A stretch of DNA of 24,275 nucleotides from Ettlia oleoabundans (Eukaryota > Chlorophyta > Chlorophyceae > Chlamydomonadales). The stretch spans positions 1 to 24,275 of the forward strand of contig JAAMXP010003045.1 of the NCBI GenBank assembly GCA_019693395.1. The letters are read 5' to 3'. The position numbers were made by a program, and so were the translations under genes. Numbering within the stretch: the first letter of the stretch is position 1; each line of letters opens with the position of its first letter. This document shows, one piece after another, positions 8,872-19,186 of the stretch. A model generated the notes under the pieces. That model did not search any database. It worked only from the letters and a program-made list of their open reading frames with translations, and was not told the origin of the DNA.

Positions 8872-11800
8872 ATGGGTTTCAGTGGCAAGCGCGCCTTGCA
8901 AGTACTTACAACCTGGTTGTTGCTGCAGATATTGCTGCTAGCATTGATAGGCGGCTCAAACGCAGAGCAAAATATACAAAGCGCCGAAGCCAAGGTGGCG
9001 GCATGGTTGAAGGGCCAGGGTGCCGAGCTGGTGCGGCCAACAGCTCGTCAGTGTCGTGCACACTTAAAAGGCTGAGCTGCAGCAGCAGATTCCAAGTGTT
9101 CTGTCAGCGAGTGAGCAGCTGCCGCAGAAGATTCTAGAATGTGCTCGCCGCTTCCTCTTCTACCAATGCAGAATGGTGTCATGGTTGGGCGGGCTTGCCC
9201 CACCTGCATGCGTGGCGTGCTGGCCACTAAGACGTTTCAGGAGGGCGATGTCATTATGAAAGTTCCCTTCTCCGCCATGATCATGTTCAGGTACATGCTG
9301 GCTTTCACTGTCACTGGTGCCGCCTGCTTTGCAGCACGCACAGCATGCACGCTGGCTGCCACCAGACAACAGTGCCGATTACTGCAACATATCAGCAATC
9401 AGCTCTGCTCTTTACCACGGTGGAGCAGCACTTCTGCCTCTCACTCGCCTCCAAACCTTCTGCACGTGCCTGTAGTGGGTCCTACATTGCAGGGATGGTT
9501 ACTCTAATCATGCTGAGCTGGCTCGGGAGCTGCTGCTCAGAATGCACAACGATCCCGCCTTCAACGCCACCTGGGGCCCCTACTGGGCTACAAACCCGGG
9601 GCCCGAAGACATGTTCACTCCAGAGGTGACCCAATGCGGAAGCTAAGGCATCTGTATGTGTGGCTGTCATGGTGCCCTCTTGCTGGCTTCTGCCCATTGA
9701 CTGTTCCTTGGACATCCCACAACCCTGCCGATTAACCCTTAACTTAATGCCTGCAGCTGTTCAGCGACGAACACTTGGACATGCTGCAGACACCAGAGCT
9801 GGTGGGTGGGTGTTGGGACGATCTCGTTACCGTAAAAGGTTCTCACTACGGCATGGCAGCATGTTATGTTGAAAAGTGGCTGAGCGTCGTGCATGCTAAC
9901 GTCGGTGTGCCTGCCCGACTCCCGCTTGCAACCCGCCAGCTCGATCGCCATCGTCTCTCATCCATTGCAGAAGCAGCCTCTGAGGGGTGGTATATCTGCC
10001 AAATATCATAAAGAAGCACCGCTTCAACCCCTGCAGGAGGTGCTCACACGCCTGCAAAGAGACGTGTGCAAACAAGTTTTCAATGGCAGCTTTGATGAGG
10101 GCATCTACTCACCCCTCCCTGAGGTGCTCCCAGCAGTCACCCTTGACACCTTTGCCTACGTGACTGCGCTGGTGAGCTGCTCCATCTGTGCGGTATTGTG
10201 TCTTTTGTGTAGCACCATAGTGAAGCATGCAAGGTTCAAATGTCAATGTAACCCTTAGCTCATCTGCTGTTTGTGCAGATACACAGTCGCTCTTTTGGTT
10301 TTGCTCGTGGCCCAAACAAAACAGATGTGGGCCACTTAGTACCTATGGTTGACTTGATCAATCACAGCAGTGACATTCCAAACTGTAGGTGCTATCCAGG
10401 TGGGCAGAGGGCAAGCCCCCTTGCGCTTGTCCTTTCCCACAGTGTGGGCACTACCATGAGTTGTTGGTTGCAGGCGGTGCTTGTTGAAATGTTGCTTAGC
10501 TGCTCCCCCTAACTGTATGCATTACAAACTTGGTTCAAACCAAGTTTGAGCATGCGCTGTGTATTGGCGCACCAGCGCACCTTCCCAGGCTCAGAACACA
10601 CTCCTCCCTGGCCATAATCATCTTCTGTAGAGGATGGCCAGGGCTTGATAGTTGAGGCGCAGCAGTTGATCACTGAGGGGCAGGTGAGAGCCGGGGGCCA
10701 TTCTTGGGTAACAACAGTGACAGGAAGGACACAGCACGCAGTGTGTCACTTGCTTTCCCGCACCAAACTTTGCACCATTACTGATGCAACTGCTGCCTGT
10801 TTGTGTGTTAGCAATAGATCACAATGTGTACTGCTGGGTGTGTGGGTGCAGGAGCTCACATGGGACTATCACACAAACGTGGTGCACCGCCCAGACATGA
10901 GTTTATTCTGCTATGGTGCGCAGCTGCACCCACTGTTTCATGGACATTGACACACCTAACTGACTTGAACTGCTGGCAGCAGCTCACTGTCTACCATTGG
11001 TTCTTGGCACACGTTTTTTCATAAATCACAGCTGGTGGGCCCAGGATCGCTGCAGGGGAGGAGTCATGGGTGAATCACGGGATGCATGGCAGATTAGCTG
11101 CGTATCCTATGCCTCCTGAGTTGTTGCCACCTTTGGGTTCGTTGGTGCTGCTGCTGCGGCACCCCTTGTGGGACCGGCGCAGGTTTTGTGGAACCTCGGG
11201 TGCCGCCCTTCTTAGCCTCTATGGACCTGCCCGGGGTCGACTCAAACGGCCCATATGTGGAGACACCTCCTGATGACTCAATGTATGACGGTGAGCATAG
11301 GGTATAACAGGGCTCAGGAGGGGGAACTGTGGTGCCTGCGTTGTGAGAGCCATCCCTGGTCAAGATTTAAGACTTAAAAGCTGTGAATGCGTTTGTTTCT
11401 TTGCCTTTCCTGCGAGGCCCTCAGACCCTGCTGGCGAGCATGTGACGGGGGAGGAGTATGAGCGGCTGAAGGGGCGACTGGAGGCTATGGGCACCACTGT
11501 GGAGCAGGATGAAGCGCTGCTGGAAAACACCACAGGTGGGGGCAACCTTTGTATGCTGCTGCCGTGTGGCCCGCCGTTGCAAAGCATGGAGCAGGACGCT
11601 TGGCTGGCATGTAGTGCCCGCTGTGTCCTGTTGTGGTGTTGGTCTGGTTTTTTTTCTGGCGAAGTAAAACGGCTGCACAAGTACCAGATCCTACCACTGG
11701 GAACAAAGAAACTGCAATAATGCCATCATGTTGTTGCAGACTGGCGGCACCGGGTGATCCTGCAATACCGCATTCAGCGCAAGCGCGCCCTGCAACTGAC

Positions 11801-11939
11801 CTTGGACAAGCTTGCGGCCCACCTGGGGCTGGCAGATGGGGAGGCACCAGGCATGACAGTGCCTGCCAAGAATGAGGGTGCACCACCAGAGGAGCAGCCA
11901 CAAACAGGCAGCCATGGAGATGGGGCTGGTGAGCTTTGA
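8872..11939 (+). CDS. SET-domain LSMT-like protein with signal peptide, copy 4
   Basis: Exons: 8872-9030, 9172-9290, 9493-9625, 9757-9801, 10037-10171, 10279-10399, 10631-10683, 10852-10915, 11183-11290, 11425-11535, 11740-11939. The model gives 415 residues. The leader is LLLQILLLALIGGSNA after a basic start (MGFSGKRALQ). SET motifs present are VGRACPTCMRGVLATKTF, DLINHSSD (N225-H226), ELTWDY (Y261) and YGFVEPR. This is the most divergent of the complete copies in exons 1-8: exon 3 has YSNHAELARELL where copies 2 and 3 have YSYFAELARELL, and exon 8 has LTWDYHTN for LTFNYLTN. The C-terminal tail is rich in P, E, Q and G. Exon 10 nearly matches copy 1. Its upstream region is unrelated to the shared flank before copies 2 and 3, so it is probably an older or separately inserted duplicate. 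Confidence 0.82.
10525..10548. repeat. Perfect 11-bp inverted repeat in intron 6 of SET copy 4
   Basis: Arms CAAACTTGGTT (10525-10535) and AACCAAGTTTG (10538-10548) are exact reverse complements with a 2-base loop. An outer GCAT/ATGC pair (10519-10522 with 10552-10555) could extend the stem. It lies in the intron 10400-10630. Confidence 0.9.
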
Positions 11940-12368
11940 ATTCTATCTCGGCAGAACACCGCAAAACCTTGACATCAAGTTGATGTTTTTACAATTAAAG
12001 CCAAGCGCAAATGGTTCGAAAAGCATGATCGTTGTGCCTTAGATTTATTGGCTCTGCGTTGCTTGCCACAGGCTTTACCCTGAATCAAGACCAGTTGGAT
12101 TATTCCCTCGACTGTATATCACCCCAGCAGGAGACTGTTTAATTCCGTTGTGACAATGCAAGCATTTCTTGTAGATTGCCGTCAAGAGTTTTCCAGAAGA
12201 GGTGGAGCTGCCGCTTGCACCTTCCTGAGCTCTTGAGCTGAAATTCGGAGGCTTCAGGAACCGTTCAACAAAGACTGACATGAACAGTCACTTGCTTCAT
12301 TGCTGCCTTCTCGCAACGCAGTGACCGTATGAATGGATGTATTGCAGCCCGTGTTTATGGATGGGCCT
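11940..12368. other. Convergent intergenic region after SET copy 4
   Basis: This holds the 3' ends of SET copy 4 (+) and the 279-residue gene (-). ATTAAA at 11994-11999, 55 bp after the copy 4 stop, is a candidate polyadenylation signal. No other gene is supported. Confidence 0.5.
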
Positions 12369-13809
12369 CTACCTGCCAGTCCTGCCATCGCTGCTGCGGA
12401 CGCTGCTGCTTGTGATGGTGCTGCTGCCGATGATGCTGGCTGCCTGTGGGTGGAAGCCATATACGAGGTCCAGCACTCCCTGGGTAAACCCCAGAACAAA
12501 TGCCGGCACAAACTTGTCTGCAAAGCAAGGGCAAGAAGTTGCAGCGACAGATGTTTTATCCTTTTGTCTGATTCAAGCTTTGCAGTACGCTGTTTGCAGC
12601 GTATCGTCCGCTGATCTGATTTTTGCAAAGCAGCACCCAGCAGGCTCACCCATGAAAGAAGGGAAGGGATCCATCTGTTGGCCCGCGGAAGAAAGTACAT
12701 TACACACCTGCTCCCCAGCGCCCTCAGCAGCTGCCGCCAGCATTCTGCGGCAGCGTGACGTGCATGCACAAAGGGTCCCTGGCAGGCTTTTTGGTGGGCT
12801 GCTTGAGCTCAATCTGGGGGCTGTCATTCACATGCAAGGTTATACGCGGGCCAGGTATTGCCATACAAATCTGTCAGCCATGGCCGAGGGCCTGGCCAAG
12901 CACCTCTTGTTTGTTAGTGAGAGGCGGTTCGATGCTGCAGTGAGGCATTCAGAGCAGCGCCCACCTGGACAATGCCTCGGTTGTGGCATTCAATGGCTCA
13001 GCACTGGCTGCCCGGAAGGCAGGGTCAGCTTGAATGGCCGCCAGCTCTGCCAAACAGACACAAGGAAAAGAGGAGCCGCGACGATGATAAACCAGCCGCA
13101 AGAATGGAGACGCGTTGGCACCATACGTTGTTGCAGCGGCATACGCTGGCCGACATTAGCAGCGGCTGACCACAGCGCACGTGCTGCATGCCCTGAACAT
13201 CGGGAGATTCTTGGAGAGGGTATGTGCATGTACCTCATGCATTGACGAACTGAGTACCGCACCTGCATCTGTGGCTCCCTGTAATATCAGCTGCTCCACC
13301 TTGGACAGAAGCCCTTCAAGCTCCATCTGTGTCTCATTCAGCGCCTGCTCAACCACAGGGGCCAGCTCAGCGGCCAGCTGCTGAAGCAGCTCCTCCCGCT
13401 GCCGTTGCCAGCTGGCGGCCTTAAGCCCCGAGCCATGGGAGGGAGGAAGGACGGGCTCAAGCGCTGGCTTGAGCAGGGCTGCATAAAAGGGAAGCGAGCT
13501 GTCGAGATCCTGTGTTTGGAAGGCAATGGCCTGCTCTTGCTCGACTGCTGGCGTAGGCTGCTCAGAAGAGGCTGCTGGCATCGCGGTTGGCTGTGGCGCT
13601 AACTGCTGTATTGGGCCAGGATTGGCCTGTTGCAGAATGCGTCTTAAGCGCAAGCAACCAGCTCCAGCTTTGCCCGGTAGTGAGCGACGGAGCGGCCCTG
13701 GCAGTGAGCGGCGGACGCCCACGAGTGCTCCCTGGTGGGTCACAACAGCGCCGCCACTGTAGCAGCAAGCTGCTGCCAGGCACAGAGCCAGCAGAAGGCT
13801 GGACTTCAT
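12369..13809 (-). CDS. Unrecognised 279-residue protein with leader and helical region
   Basis: I do not recognise the family. Exons on the minus strand: 13809-13263, 13046-12965, 12744-12708, 12674-12650, 12517-12369 (TAG stop). All five join in phase with GT-AG sites and give 279 residues. The N-terminus (MKSSLLLALCLAAACCYSGG) is a signal or transit-like leader, followed by a basic, proline-rich stretch. Residues about 130-220 are predicted helical, with heptad-like leucines (QREELLQQLAAELAPVVEQA). Near the C-terminus there is a hydrophobic segment (FVPAFVLGFTQGVLDLVYGF, residues about 233-252) that could be a membrane or amphipathic helix, then a Ser-rich end. Exons 3 and 4 are very short (37 and 25 bp) and are the least certain part. 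It lies 362 bp downstream of the aminotransferase on the same strand and is convergent with SET copy 4. A secreted, plastid or lumenal location is possible but unproven. Confidence 0.55.
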
Positions 13810-14171
13810 TCTCGCTCCTAAGCGACCGTTTTGCCTTGGGAGTCGATTTGGTTGGATCCAAGGAACATCAAGGCCCCGCCAATCAACCTCAGGTTAGGCT
13901 AGCCTTGCTGTCATGATTGGCACAACACGTAGGACAGGAGACCAGGAACAACTGGTTGGCCCGGCAGCTAGAGATGACTGCGAGTGCCTGCTTCGCTTCC
14001 ACCCATGCTTTCTTCCCGGATTGTATGGGCCAGCTGGGAAACTTGTCCCACAAGTAGCACCTTCCAAGCTCGGCTGTCGAACCCTTCTCATTTCAAGCAG
14101 CATGTCCGCTTTCATGTGTGTAATCAAATATTGACACATGCACAAATGGACGGGGACAATGGCTGTGACTC
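13810..14171. other. Spacer between the two minus-strand genes
   Basis: This 362-bp stretch carries the 3' flank of the aminotransferase gene and the promoter of the 279-residue gene. No clear TATA box, repeat or RNA gene is visible. Open frames across it have no recognisable protein features. Confidence 0.5.
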
Positions 14172-17100
14172 TCAGGTAGCTGAAGCCAAGGTTGTGGCGT
14201 TGCCACCTGGCCCGGGCTGGCCCGATGCAAGCTCCTGCACTGCGTCGGCCAGCTTCTGATAGTCTGCAATGTAGATAAGAATTAGGTGGGAACCTTGTCA
14301 GCAAAGCCTGAGTCCTCAGCTAAGCCATGCAGCCGAGAGGAGACAGATTGGCTAGTCCTTGCAATGGCTGCATTAATACACCAGGAACAGATCACCTAGC
14401 ATGTCGAAGCATTTTCCTCAACGGAGCCCCAAAACCTGCCCCCCGCCCTGCCATCTTCCCAGCAAATTTGTCTATCTCCTACCTGAGAGCTCATTGTATA
14501 TTTGCACAGAAATGCGGCACCACATTCTGTCTGCTGCAAATGCCACTGGCACCTCGACTTGATACTGCTGGCGCAGAGCGCTGTGCACTTCAGCAGCCAG
14601 CTGGGCGCTGGGCGGACGATTGCTGCAGTGGAACAACATGCAGATGTGAGGCCTCGATTGGACATGCATGGGGTCACGCGTAAGCTTGGGACAGCGTGAG
14701 TGTAATCATAGCAGGTCACTACAGGCCGGCTTCGGGACTGCAGCAAGCAGCGCTGCAAGCACTTCACACGCTACTGATATTGCTGAGCACCATGTCTCAG
14801 CTGCAAACGCGTTTTCTGCAATGAGCACACCACATTGAGGGCCCTGGGCCTGCAGCTTTACCCTGGCGGCGACACAACAACCCAACACGACGCTCTGCCC
14901 GGGGCTCAGCAGGTTGTCGAGGGCGGCTGCTGCCCAGGTGTGCACCTGAACGCTGGCATCTCCACGGAAGACATGCAGGCCTGAGGCGACTGGACCCCCA
15001 ATGCCGCCTGGGTGCCCCAGTTTTGATGCAGGAGTGCCACAGCTGCCCGCAGTACTGCCTGCCGGTACTGGCTGGCTGCAGGCTCCAGAGCCCGCATGAC
15101 GGCTATGGCTGCAGGATGCCGACGCAAACAGATAAGGCAGGGGAAGGGTGAACTGGAGCAGGGTGGCATAGGTACAGACATCTGGTTGGGTAGGTGCTAA
15201 TGCAATCGCAGCCAGCCAGATGGCCAGGAGACCAAGAGAGGTACACTGCAGGGAGGTACAACCTCCAGCAGAGAGAGGGTGTGCAGTGATAGGTGCAGCC
15301 CGGTTAAGCTGGGTGTGTCATGGATCAAGTCCCTTCCCATGTGTCCATTAGGCGATGCATCTTGATTGTGAAGGATGCACAGGGGCACCGGCGCACAACA
15401 AAGGACGCCAGCACACAACAAGTAGGGAAAGCCTGGCGCACTGCCTACCTGTGGGCAGGGCCATGGCTGCCGTCATATCCGAGGTGCCGCTCCACAGAAA
15501 CTCACCCTGAAAGCCCTGCAGCCACTGGATGACCGAATTAACTTGTTGGGTTGGAATTCGGCAGGCAAAAAGCCAAGAGTCTGCAGTTTCCAGGAGCCAG
15601 AGCAAGCCAGGGAGCAGAACAACAGGCTGGCAGAGGCCGGGGGTGCCAGCAACTTGACGGGGTGGCAGGCGTGGCACACACAATGTGGCTGTAAGTCAGG
15701 ACACGCATATAAGCCACAGTTGCTGCAATGTCTGCTGCAATTAGAGCGGTGAAGTGCCGCAAAACTGGGCAAGCCTACTGCTTTGCAAACATGCCACGCA
15801 CCAGGCCAAAGCCGTGGGAGGTGACCAAGGGAAGCAAGCCCGGCTGCCGTCGTGGCGTCGCCCAAAGGAACGCCACCCCCTTGGGTGTGCACAGCCACTT
15901 GTGCGCGTTTGAGGTGTAGTAGTCACAGCCCAGGGCCGGTATATTGAGGGGCACAGCACCCACAGCATGCGCACCATCCACCAGGGTGGCAGCACCGTGT
16001 GCTGTGCACAGCGCGCACAGTGGCGCCACTGGCAGGTGAGCTGGCGCCAGGCTTATGACGTGGTCAATAATTGCCAGCCTCACCCGGCCGCCGCCTGTGT
16101 GTGGCGCAGATGCAGATGGGGAGGCAGTTTGCGCATGTTGGAAGCTGAGAAACGAAGCAAAACTGTACCAGAACATACAGGATCCCTGCAACGCGGGACT
16201 GGTGGGTAAAGCTGGTCTGGCCTGCCTGCTGCACTGATGCAGGGCGTGGCTGGCTCCTGGGCAGGCACTAGACAATGTGGCATCTTGCATGATCTTTTGA
16301 ATGATCCAGCCAAAAGCCAACCATGCAAGCACCACCAGCAACACGCACCCGCCCTTAGCGCCGCTTTGTACCGCTGCAATACAGCATTTGGCTGGGCCAG
16401 CACGTCCAGCAATTCCACCTCCAGCAGAGCGGCACCACGCTGTGCCGCCACCCGTGCTGCCGCGCTGCGCACCTGCTGTGCGAGAAGGGCGTGCGGGAAG
16501 CAGTGAGCGGTGCAGACCTGGCTAGGACTCAGCTGCCACTGAAGAAATTTCCAGTGCAGTGCAGAGCCTACCAGGATGTTGACCCGCAGCAAATCACACA
16601 GGCTGGACTGTCAAAATTCCTCAATGCCAGCCTATCACCACAGTCCGCCCTCTACTGCAACTGGCTCACCGCTGGATATGTAGTGGAGGCGATGAGCAAT
16701 AAATCGCCAGGCCGCAGCTGCAAGCAGGCAGAGCGTTGCACCAGGCAAAACTGCAGCAGCCTGAGTGTCGAAGCGCACGATGCCACCTACCACCCGCCTG
16801 GAGCAAGCGAGCTTTTCCACCTCCATATACAGGTATTTACTCCTGTTTGCTACAGCAGGTGAAAGGCCAACAACATACCGCTCCATGACAATGGTGAAGA
16901 TTAAGCAGAAGTCAGAAGCCGAGAGCTGGCACAACCAGCGGGACCCAGCAGACCTCAATTGACTGCAACACCGCGTTCACGGCCATAGTTGCATTTGGTG
17001 TAAAGACCAGGTCGGCGGGCTGCGCTCCCACTAGCTGCAAGGTGCAGGCACGCTGGTAAAGGGAACTGTTAATGACGTCATGGTGCACAAGTGGCTGAAC

Positions 17101-18347
17101 CTAACCAAGCCAGTTTGCTCAAGACTGCAGCACGAGCATGACTGCATGCATCCCAGGCTGGGCTGTCAAATGGACTGCTTAAATCAGAATGCAACAGTGT
17201 GTGTTGGTAAACGCAGGCCCTCAACTTCTGCCAGAACCCGACAACAACTGAAGCATACCAACCACCAACCTCAGCCAGCGCCAGCTGTGCCTGGCGCAGC
17301 GCTGGCAGTGCTTCTGTCTCCATGAAGCGAACTGGTTGCGCCTCCAGCCTCTCCTGCAAACACCACAGATGGACGGCAGGGAGAGGACCTGTCACGAGGC
17401 GTACGCGAAAAGAAATCTTGGGCCGTTCCATGGCGTGGTTCACTTGCGCAAATGAAAGCGGCGGCAGCAGTGGCTGCCAACGCCCAGGTGCCTTGACTCT
17501 ACTGGGAGCAGTCCAGCAGTCAGGGTGCTGCCCTGAAACATCGAGGCTTTGCTGCTGTGCTCAGTCAACTGGGCAGCAGGCAGGCTTGGCTAAAAGGCCA
17601 GCAGCAGACCCCAAATCAAGCTGGCCAGCTGAGCTGCCAGCTGGCTGTCCCCACCAAACACCTGGTAGTAGCGCTGGACTGCCAGCGCTGGGCGTAGCAC
17701 GGCACCATAGCTGCCGTGGTTGAGGTAGGTTGTCGACTCCTCTAGCATGAACAGGGACTGGCGGGCAGCATGGCCTAGCAGAGAACCCGCATGCCCCGCC
17801 GCAGCGGTCTCCAGCAGTTGCGCTACTGTCTGACGAGCAGGGGGTGGAAGAACCTCTACCTGGCTGGCATCACCTCCCTCAGCGCCGCTACCAGAGGGGA
17901 TGGCAGGGCTGCTGGCTATGGCGGCTGCTGTGACAAGCCATGGCGGGTTGTGCGGCTTGTAGTGAGCTGGGTGCAGCAGTCGCACGTGGGGCTCTGCTCG
18001 AGGGCGTGCCAATGCGGGGAATGATGGAGAAGGGTGTAAGAAGCCTGAACATCAATGCCCTTTCAGCGAAGTTGCTCAAACTCATCGCATAAGTTACACC
18101 AGCGCCATAACCATAGCCAACAGCGCTCTGCTTGAATGCAGGCCATTAGTGGGCAGCGCGGCAGCGGCGGCAAGAGCAGGTGGACGCCGCTGGTTGCGGA
18201 AACCGTCGCTCAGCAATCACCTTTATATCCAACGCTATCCTTTTCCTGGCGGCCACGCATATGCAGCCAGGCTGCTGCGCCACCACAAGCCAAAGCGACC
18301 GCAGCCAAGGTCAGGGTGGCGCTGCTCTTCTCCCCTGTTGTCGACAT
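14172..18347 (-). CDS. PLP-dependent class V aminotransferase (isopenicillin N epimerase / cysteine desulfhydrase-like)
   Basis: Exons on the minus strand: 18347-18221, 18044-17662, 17353-17270, 17034-16954, 16717-16670, 16472-16349, 16094-15802, 15506-15449, 15108-14946, 14622-14483, 14263-14172. The model is in phase throughout and gives 530 residues. Residues about 9-28 form a hydrophobic N-terminal anchor or signal. The catalytic part has YLNHGSYG (149-156), QPVRFMETEALP, the cofactor-phosphate region VFTPNATMAVNAVLQ, GDLLLIASTTYPAVR, IIDHVISL, and LVDGAHAVG with D322, which contacts the pyridine nitrogen. In TSNAHKWL, K348 is the expected Schiff-base lysine. Near the C-terminus is MWCRISVQIYNE with R490, a likely substrate-carboxylate arginine. 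Plant relatives of this class include L-cysteine desulfhydrases and epimerase-like proteins, so substrate and reaction cannot be assigned. The usual WxGTRD appears as WSGTSD. The small exon 5 (48 bp) was placed by its match to the family. Confidence 0.85.
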
Positions 18348-19186
18348 GTTACTTGATGGATTGGCTTTTAGGCAGACCAGGCGGGCTTTTGCGGATAACT
18401 GCGGCCGTGGCGCTGGCAATGAACTGAGCGGGCACAGCGGGGCAGCACCCGCCGCCATTTTTGCCAGCAATCATGTGGAGATCCTCGAGCAAATGCCTAC
18501 CCTGTAATTTCACTAAGCAACTTGTAGGTGCCGAGGCCAGTTGAGCTTGCGAGATTCCACCGGCAGAAGCAAATCTCTCGAGACAGATCTCTAACCTCGA
18601 CCTGGCGGCGCCAACGCCAGGAACTACAGGCCTTCCAAATGCCTTACATGCGCACATCCCCATAGAGCAGCAGAGTGACTGCATAAACGACCCATTGGTT
18701 ACCTGCTTATATTCTGTGGGCCAGCCATTATACCGATTGGAGAGTTGACACGCTGCTGAGCTGGCGGTGGCCAGCAGCAGTTCAGTTCTCTGTGCCCCCG
18801 GCTCCCATTTTCCTGACGGAAACGCTCACAAAGCTTGTATAATTGTTTTAACGGGTACTCGAGTCCGCCGCAATGCAATTCAGTTATATTTTCATGCTTT
18901 ACCTGGCGTGTGGCAGCATTAGGCAGCATGAGGTCTGGCAGGTGGCGTCCATGTGCCGCGTCACGCTGTTCAACAACATTGATTGCCTTCTACTCCTTCT
19001 GGTACAGTGAAACGTTTCACGCCCTTGTGGTCTCTGCAAGCCCTGCGGCCTGCGGTCATTCCCGACAGCTGCATGCGGGCCCCTTGAGTGTCGTTGACCT
19101 GCGGACAGTCCTTCTGCACGTCCAGCGCCGGTGGAAGCGCCGACCCACGGCCTCAGGGCCCCGCGGCAGGCGGAGCAGCCCCAGCC
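18348..19186. promoter_or_regulatory. Divergent promoter region (aminotransferase / carrier)
   Basis: About 840 bp separate the start of the minus-strand aminotransferase from the first called exon of the plus-strand carrier. A TATAAT at 18838-18843 (+) is a weak candidate core element for the carrier. Part of the right side (about 19090-19186) is open in the frame of the carrier's MLERVK exon, with small residues (GPAAGGAAPA) typical of an organelle transit peptide. It may therefore be coding, but no upstream ATG or exon could be fixed. Confidence 0.35.

Noticed and set aside
16635..16958. Minus-strand 107-codon frame inside the aminotransferase gene
   Set aside because: It spans an intron; only 16717-16670, in another frame, matches the family (GDLLLIASTTYPA).
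18349..18684. Minus-strand open frame upstream of the aminotransferase start
   Set aside because: It is in a different frame from the enzyme and shows no signature; the ATG at 18347 fits as the first exon start.
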